Source: Cellulomonas sp. Leaf395
GTDB taxonomy: Bacteria > Actinomycetota > Actinomycetes > Actinomycetales > Cellulomonadaceae
Assembly: GCF_001424125.1 (NCBI RefSeq)
Contig: NZ_LMQI01000002.1
Coordinates: 1 to 64,000, forward strand
Length of the DNA stretch: 64,000 nucleotides
Reading direction: 5' to 3'
Both the position numbers and the translations under genes were made by a program. Shown piece after piece: positions 63,059 through 64,000 of this stretch (position 1 is the first letter of the stretch; each line of letters opens with the position of its first letter). The notes below the pieces were generated by a model that was not told where the DNA came from, did no database searches, and saw only the letters and a list, made by a program, of their open reading frames with translations.

Positions 63059-64000
63059 GCGCGCTGCTCCCGCCGGCTGGTGCGCGCTGCGATCAGCACG
63101 TCGCGGTCGTTGTACCGGTGGAACACGCCGGCGATCTCCTGTGTCGGCTCGTGACCCTTGCCCGTGATGATCACGGTGTCCTGCTCGGAGGCGAGGTCGA
63201 GGGCGTCGCGGATGGCCTGTGCGCGGCTGGTGGCCTCGTGCACGTCGACCAGGTCCGGCCGCTGGAGCCGGACCCCGTCGAGGATGGCGGACCTGATGGC
63301 CGCCGGCTCCTCGGAACGCGGATTCTCGTCCGTGACGACGATCACGTCGGCGAGCCGTGCGGCGATCTCGCCCATGATGGGGCGCTTGCCCTGGTCGCGG
63401 TCACCGTCGGAGCCGAACACGAGCACGAGCCGGCCGGGCGTGATCGGGCGGACGGCGTCGAGGGCCAGGACGAGCGCATCGGGGGTGTGGGCGTAGTCGA
63501 CGATCGCCAGGGGGAAGCCGTCGCCCCGCTCGATGACCCGCTCCATGCGTCCGGGGATCTCGTGCGCGACGGCCACCGCGGCGATGGCCACGTCGAGGTC
63601 CACCCCGGCCGCGTGCGCCAGCACGATGGCCAGCGCCGCGTTCGAGACGTTGACCCTCCCGGGAAGCGGGCTCGCCGCCTGGTGCTCCGCGCCGTCCGGA
63701 CCGCGCAGGGTGAACGTGGAGCCGACACCGTCGAGACCGATATCGGCGGCGATCACCGCCCAGTCCGCGTCCTCGCCCTCGGGCTCTCCGACGTGCGTCG
63801 CCACGGACTCGACGGGGATCGGCGACTCGGCCACGAGCCTGCGACCCCACTCATCGTCCACGACGACGACCCCACGACGCGCCTGCCCGACGGCGAACAG
63901 CCGCGACTTGTCGCGGAAGTAGCCGTCCATGTCCCCGTGGAAGTCGAGGTGGTCCCGCTGCAGGTTGGTGAAGCCGACGACGTCGAACGTCAGCCCGCCG
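63055..64000 (-). CDS. murE: UDP-MurNAc-tripeptide synthetase, 5' part outside the window
   Basis: MurE adds the third peptide residue. Only the C-terminal 315 or so codons are in the window; the frame continues past ATG 63930 to the edge (GFTNLQRDHLDFHGDM), so that ATG is internal. Visible blocks: the central-domain Lys region RDHLDFHG, IVDYAHTPDAL, VFGSDGDRDQGKRPIMGEIA and the substrate motif DENPRSEEP. NPR is typical of meso-diaminopimelate ligases, yet some Cellulomonas-type walls use ornithine, so the amino acid cannot be fixed from this alone. Confidence 0.95.
   Translation of the reverse strand, partial: GGLTFDVVGFTNLQRDHLDFHGDMDGYFRDKSRLFAVGQARRGVVVVDDEWGRRLVAESPIPVESVATHVGEPEGEDADWAVIAADIGLDGVGSTFTLRGPDGAEHQAASPLPGRVNVSNAALAIVLAHAAGVDLDVAIAAVAVAHEIPGRMERVIERGDGFPLAIVDYAHTPDALVLALDAVRPITPGRLVLVFGSDGDRDQGKRPIMGEIAARLADVIVVTDENPRSEEPAAIRSAILDGVRLQRPDLVDVHEATSRAQAIRDALDLASEQDTVIITGKGHEPTQEIAGVFHRYNDRDVLIAARTSRREQRA

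Overview
The window is very GC-rich actinobacterial chromosome, most likely from the Micrococcales and close to Cellulomonas. The evidence is a dcw cluster with sepF, pgeF and divIVA/wag31 but no ftsA or ddl, a TrpB2-type synthase, GerW, SseB and DUF1844 genes, many 1-8 nt start/stop overlaps, frequent GTG starts, and an oleABCD cluster with the OleB-OleC fusion known from Micrococcus. Nearly all genes are on the minus strand. It is core chromosome: I see no insertion sequence, phage, CRISPR array or tRNA.

Layout. 1-504: promoter and leader of a ribosomal RNA operon whose 16S gene lies off the left edge, followed by the tyrS terminator. 505-1767: tyrS. 1838-11950: a tightly packed arginine operon, argC-J-B-D-F-R-G-H, ending in a P-loop kinase and a 3-methyladenine DNA glycosylase. 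Putative ARG boxes overlap the argC promoter, and the argD/argF junction is duplicated. 12008-15114 (plus strand): quinone oxidoreductase, CPWC-motif DsbA-family protein, trpB2. 15178-20148: a 1656-residue secreted nuclease/5'-nucleotidase. 20346-23947: pheT and pheS. 24206-25668: two RNA-processing enzymes. 25809-27659: infC-rpmI-rplT, with infC apparently starting at ATC after a structured leader. 28053-31711: DUF1844, an MFS exporter, and a membrane coiled-coil protein/lipoprotein protease/GerW group.

31686-42148 is the histidine region (hisD, hisC, hisB, a conserved unknown, a HisH-like protein, hisA, sseB). A complete olefin pathway (oleA, oleBC, oleD) sits between hisD and hisC. The HisH-like protein occupies the normal hisH position but lacks the catalytic Cys and His of the glutaminase, so it looks like a pseudoenzyme; this is the most unexpected gene in the window. 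42248-43948: an S4 protein, an SRPBCC/ArsR pair and a divergent peroxiredoxin around an AT-rich operator-like island. 43929-50087: dnaE, a GNAT, rluD, lspA and a DksA/TraR-like protein. 50251-64000: divIVA, yggT, sepF, pgeF, ftsZ, ftsQ, murC, murG, ftsW, murD, mraY, murF and the 3' part of murE. The yggS gene usually found between pgeF and sepF is missing.

Regulation. Eight genes (argC, the gene at 29802, the hisH-like gene, hisC, hisD, prx, dnaE, lspA) have a TANNNT -10 hexamer ending 6-7 nt before the start codon, which is the arrangement of leaderless mRNAs. These promoters divide long co-directional runs; in particular hisC has its own promoter built into the oleD stop codon.
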